Shown in pieces: positions 60,935 to 64,000 of a stretch of 64,000 nucleotides of DNA. A program made the position numbers and the translations under genes. Each line of letters begins with the position of its first letter. The first letter of the stretch is position 1. The notes under the pieces are model-generated. The model did not search any database and was not told where the DNA came from. It was given only the letters and a program-made list of their open reading frames with translations. Origin of the DNA: Sclerodactyla briareus. Taxonomy: Eukaryota; Echinodermata; Holothuroidea; Dendrochirotida; Sclerodactylidae. The DNA lies in the NCBI GenBank assembly GCA_026419785.1, contig JAODTK010005689.1, forward strand, positions 868,001-932,000. Reading direction: 5' to 3'.

Positions 60935-63900
60935 TTAACCAGCGAAAAAAAACAAAAAACGTAATGATCCCCATTTTACTTCTCATTTGCCGACAATTCA
61001 GAGCCGTTCAAAATATTTTTCTACCAAGTGTGTACTTACCTATACGATTAGTCAAGAAGAATTTTAACAACTCATTTGTCAGATTGTCCGCTGTTAGGAG
61101 AAGAGGGTGCTGGCGCACCCTGAACTCCTCAACCTGTTCCTGTTCGTACAGACAGATTCTATTTTGTCCTCCAACAGAATCTTTGAGTGTCGAGCATGAT
61201 CTTACTAGCACAGACCCTTTGGTATGCTAATATAGTCTGAGATGACTTACCTTAAGTTTGCTTCAACCTCAGAGACTCCTTTCGATCTTGTGAAGTGGCG
61301 AGTGATGACTTCCGCTGAAGGCACAGAGATGGAAATAGCCGTTTCCGACGCTAGAGGCACCATATTTATAGCCTCTCTGGTCAACATCCACAACCGCTCA
61401 CGAAATTGAAATCTTTGTAACACGTCTTTTTTTATCAGATTGCTAGAATACTAATAAACCATATGTATCAGTTTTGTTTTCCACTTCGAAGGTTGAAAAT
61501 ATATGAAGTCGGCATCTTCAATGAAAGGTATCGATATGACTTTTTATTTGAGACCAAAGAAATGTTTAATTCCCTTGTACATACAGTCCCCACAGGGCAT
61601 TGCTCGCTACCGTCGGGATCAGGGTCATCAGAATGAAAATATAATAATGAAAAAAAAAAAACCGCTCATTACCCATTCTGTGTCAATTAAAATGACATTT
61701 TGACATTTGAATGTATTCCAAGTACCAAACTTTCTTTTTTAAACCGTCATTGGAACTATTAAACTCGCTTTCCGGTTTTTAAAATATTTCCAAACAGCAA
61801 AATAACATGTTTCTCTCTTCTGTTGTCAAGTTTTGGAATTGTTAGGGGGTGTATACATGGCGTCCCCTGAGTAGGCTGAGAATTGTCCACATGTCTAAAC
61901 CCGCGAAATATGAATTGAAAAGGAAAGTTTTTTTCCTATGTCACTCTCGTTGACACATTTTTCATTTTTCGTTAGAGGCAAAAAGGAACTGAAGTGTGAG
62001 TGTGTGTGCCGTTACCCCTTTCGGGAGACGCAACAACTGTTCAACGCAAATGTTTACCCGTGGATAGCTCCTTATTGGCACCGTAGACGATCCGTATTGA
62101 TTTGGGGTGCACACAGCAATCTCCTATAGTGCCCTTGACCCTTTGTCATAGGAGCCTTCCACTCACACGTCCGCTACATTTACCGCCGATCGAAGAGTAC
62201 TCCCGCTACTCACGCTAATGCTGTTTTTCGTGTGATCCAGTTGGGATCCGGAGGATCATGACTGGGGTGACGCAATGCCATCACGCCGAAGTCAGTTGCT
62301 GGGAGTGCCAGGTGGGCTTCCTGTCGTTGGCCAGCTCGGGCGTGGGAGGGGAAAGCTAATAATATTCACATCTGCCATTACAAACACCACTTAACAGAGA
62401 AGAAAATATACAGAAACAAAAACCAAAAGATATATATTTCTGGAGCAGTGGGCGAATTTTGATACAAATATGTACAAAACATCTTATGCTTAGTGACAAC
62501 TACTTAGGCAAGGAATCAATACGCAATGTGAGCTCCCGTTCTGGCTTGAGTCCAGATCAGTCTAATGCCTGCAGTGTCACGGGGTTCGAGAAGCATCGTT
62601 TTGCACTTACTCAGGCATACCTGACTCAGGCTAGAGACTACTTTTATTTCTAAGAATAATGTTCTAAGTTATAATACCGTCGGAATTGCTCGTGGACCCA
62701 CGAGGTTCTGTGATTAGTTTGTACATCTCAGTTTACCCACATGAGGAATTAAATCATAACGAATATTTCCAAATATTTTTTTGTGGTAGTTCATATGGCG
62801 ATATTGCATTGTCACCAGAAGTGGAGATGGAATGCGGAATAGTGAAAAACGCCTTCCCCGTAGAGCTGGACGACGATCGGGAGAGTTCCTAGAAGTTGAC
62901 CACGGCAGTCTCCTTTTTCTCATTCAAGCCTGAATATATGCCAGTATGTGTTAACATTGTCGTGTAATTTCGCGCAAGTGGTGATTCAACTGCACTGATT
63001 TTCTGACATTCCTGAGATTCAAGCAATTATCGTGTCTACCCCCATCTTAATTGCCCGATTTCCGAACTTTCGGTATATTGACACTTGTTTCATAGTATTT
63101 TTCAATTGAGGTCAGATAGTCGAGCACTCGAACGGTCTAGATTTTGTATCCATCAATCAGAGATCATATGAAGTGAGAAAAGGATAATCTAGTAAATCAA
63201 TAATGTATCTAGGGTCATCAGTCGGGAGGGGAAGGGGAATAATTTTACTGGATAGGAAACAACATGTTCTGGTAATGCACCAAAGCATGTTAAAAAACAC
63301 GAAAACAGACAATTTTTCTTTTTCCCAAAACATTTTATCGGGAGAGAGTAGGGGGAGGCTGCCATACCATCCTCCATTCCATACCACCCGTGAAATCTTG
63401 AATAGTTATTCGACTTCACGACACTTTTAAAAGGGACTTTCGGAGGAGGTTCATATCAGATAATGGCCACGAAGTTGGGTTGACAGCATGCTGAAAAAAT
63501 TCTTGGAAACTGATTTAAATCCACCCCGATTCCGGAAATTACCCTCGAATCTATACTATGTTATGCAAAATCCAGGACATTAGTGTTCCAGAGGACCGTA
63601 ATGAGGGTAGGTAGCTCTCTCTGAGCCTTTCCGTGGTATTGCTTATCATTCGGAAAAGTAGAGGATTTATCACTCAAACCTGGGGGGAACACGGGCGGGA
63701 ATGTCAAACAAAACGCGAGGGGGGAGGTTCGAACACGCTAAAGTCTAAACGATGACGACGACACATTCATGAGGTCGCAATATTAGTAATTTTCCACTAC
63801 ATTAGGTACGAGTGGTGGTACCACGGGTGGAGATACGGACTGAAACTAGAAAATGTCGGGGCGGGTACAAACCGCCCGACGTTATAATCCCCGCATCTCT

Positions 63901-64000
63901 TATTCCAGAAATTTGGGAAACATGAAACTGGACAATATTCGTGGTAAGAAGACATTGATGACTTGTGAAGCGAAACCCCCCGTGTACATGGTAAATGGGG
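60935..64000. other. No recognisable gene
   Basis: No gene, RNA or repeat family recognised to the end of the window apart from the small hairpin at 61105-61120. Short open frames of fewer than 80 codons have no domain. Confidence 0.45.

Overview
The window reads as nuclear DNA of an animal with a large, repeat-rich genome, probably a marine invertebrate. An echinoderm or other invertebrate deuterostome is my best guess, held weakly. Supporting signs are the complete absence of bacterial-style gene packing, decayed LINE reverse transcriptases, tRNA-derived SINEs, hAT-like DNA elements, CA/AAT/TATG microsatellites, many poly-G/poly-C runs, and a tandem array of a type common in marine invertebrate genomes. 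No complete host gene was recognised. The longest open frames are translations of repeats or lack any recognisable domain.

Layout. 1-4.8 kb is mostly featureless, with three degenerate repeats carrying CRE-like sites near 1.7-2.05 kb. At 4.8-9.0 kb a 3.44-kb hAT-like element (5364-8806) is bounded by inverted ends and a perfect 8-bp target duplication; it sits beside a weak Ty3/gypsy-like fragment. 9.3-9.7 kb is a tRNA-derived SINE. A repeat family called R here, rich in AGGTCA/TGACCT half-sites, occurs at 10.7-11.5, 16.1-17.9, 22.8-23.5 (minus strand), 32.8-34.1 and 34.4-35.6 kb. 19.0-19.4 kb is a second SINE and 19.9-22.6 kb is a broken CR1/Jockey-like LINE on the minus strand. 24-32 kb shows almost nothing recognisable. 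37.36-37.51 kb is a 158-bp hAT-like MITE. 47.26-49.47 kb is a 2.2-kb element with long inverted repeats and a TA duplication. 50.8-53.6 kb holds two more minus-strand LINE 3' ends. 56.7-57.8 kb is a tandem array with a unit of about 240 bp. 57.9-58.3 kb has two candidate coding exons ending near a polyadenylation signal, the best hint of a host gene. 58.8-59.7 kb is a LINE ORF1 with zinc knuckles (plus strand), abutting a fourth minus-strand LINE 3' end at 59.7-60.4 kb.

Nothing here works as an operon or pathway. The genes seen are transposon genes in decay, nearly all frameshifted. Differences between neighbouring repeat copies are dominated by single-base indels, so part of the frameshifting may be uncorrected long-read error. 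Coordinates of repeat edges were judged by eye and are approximate unless a target duplication or splice site fixes them.
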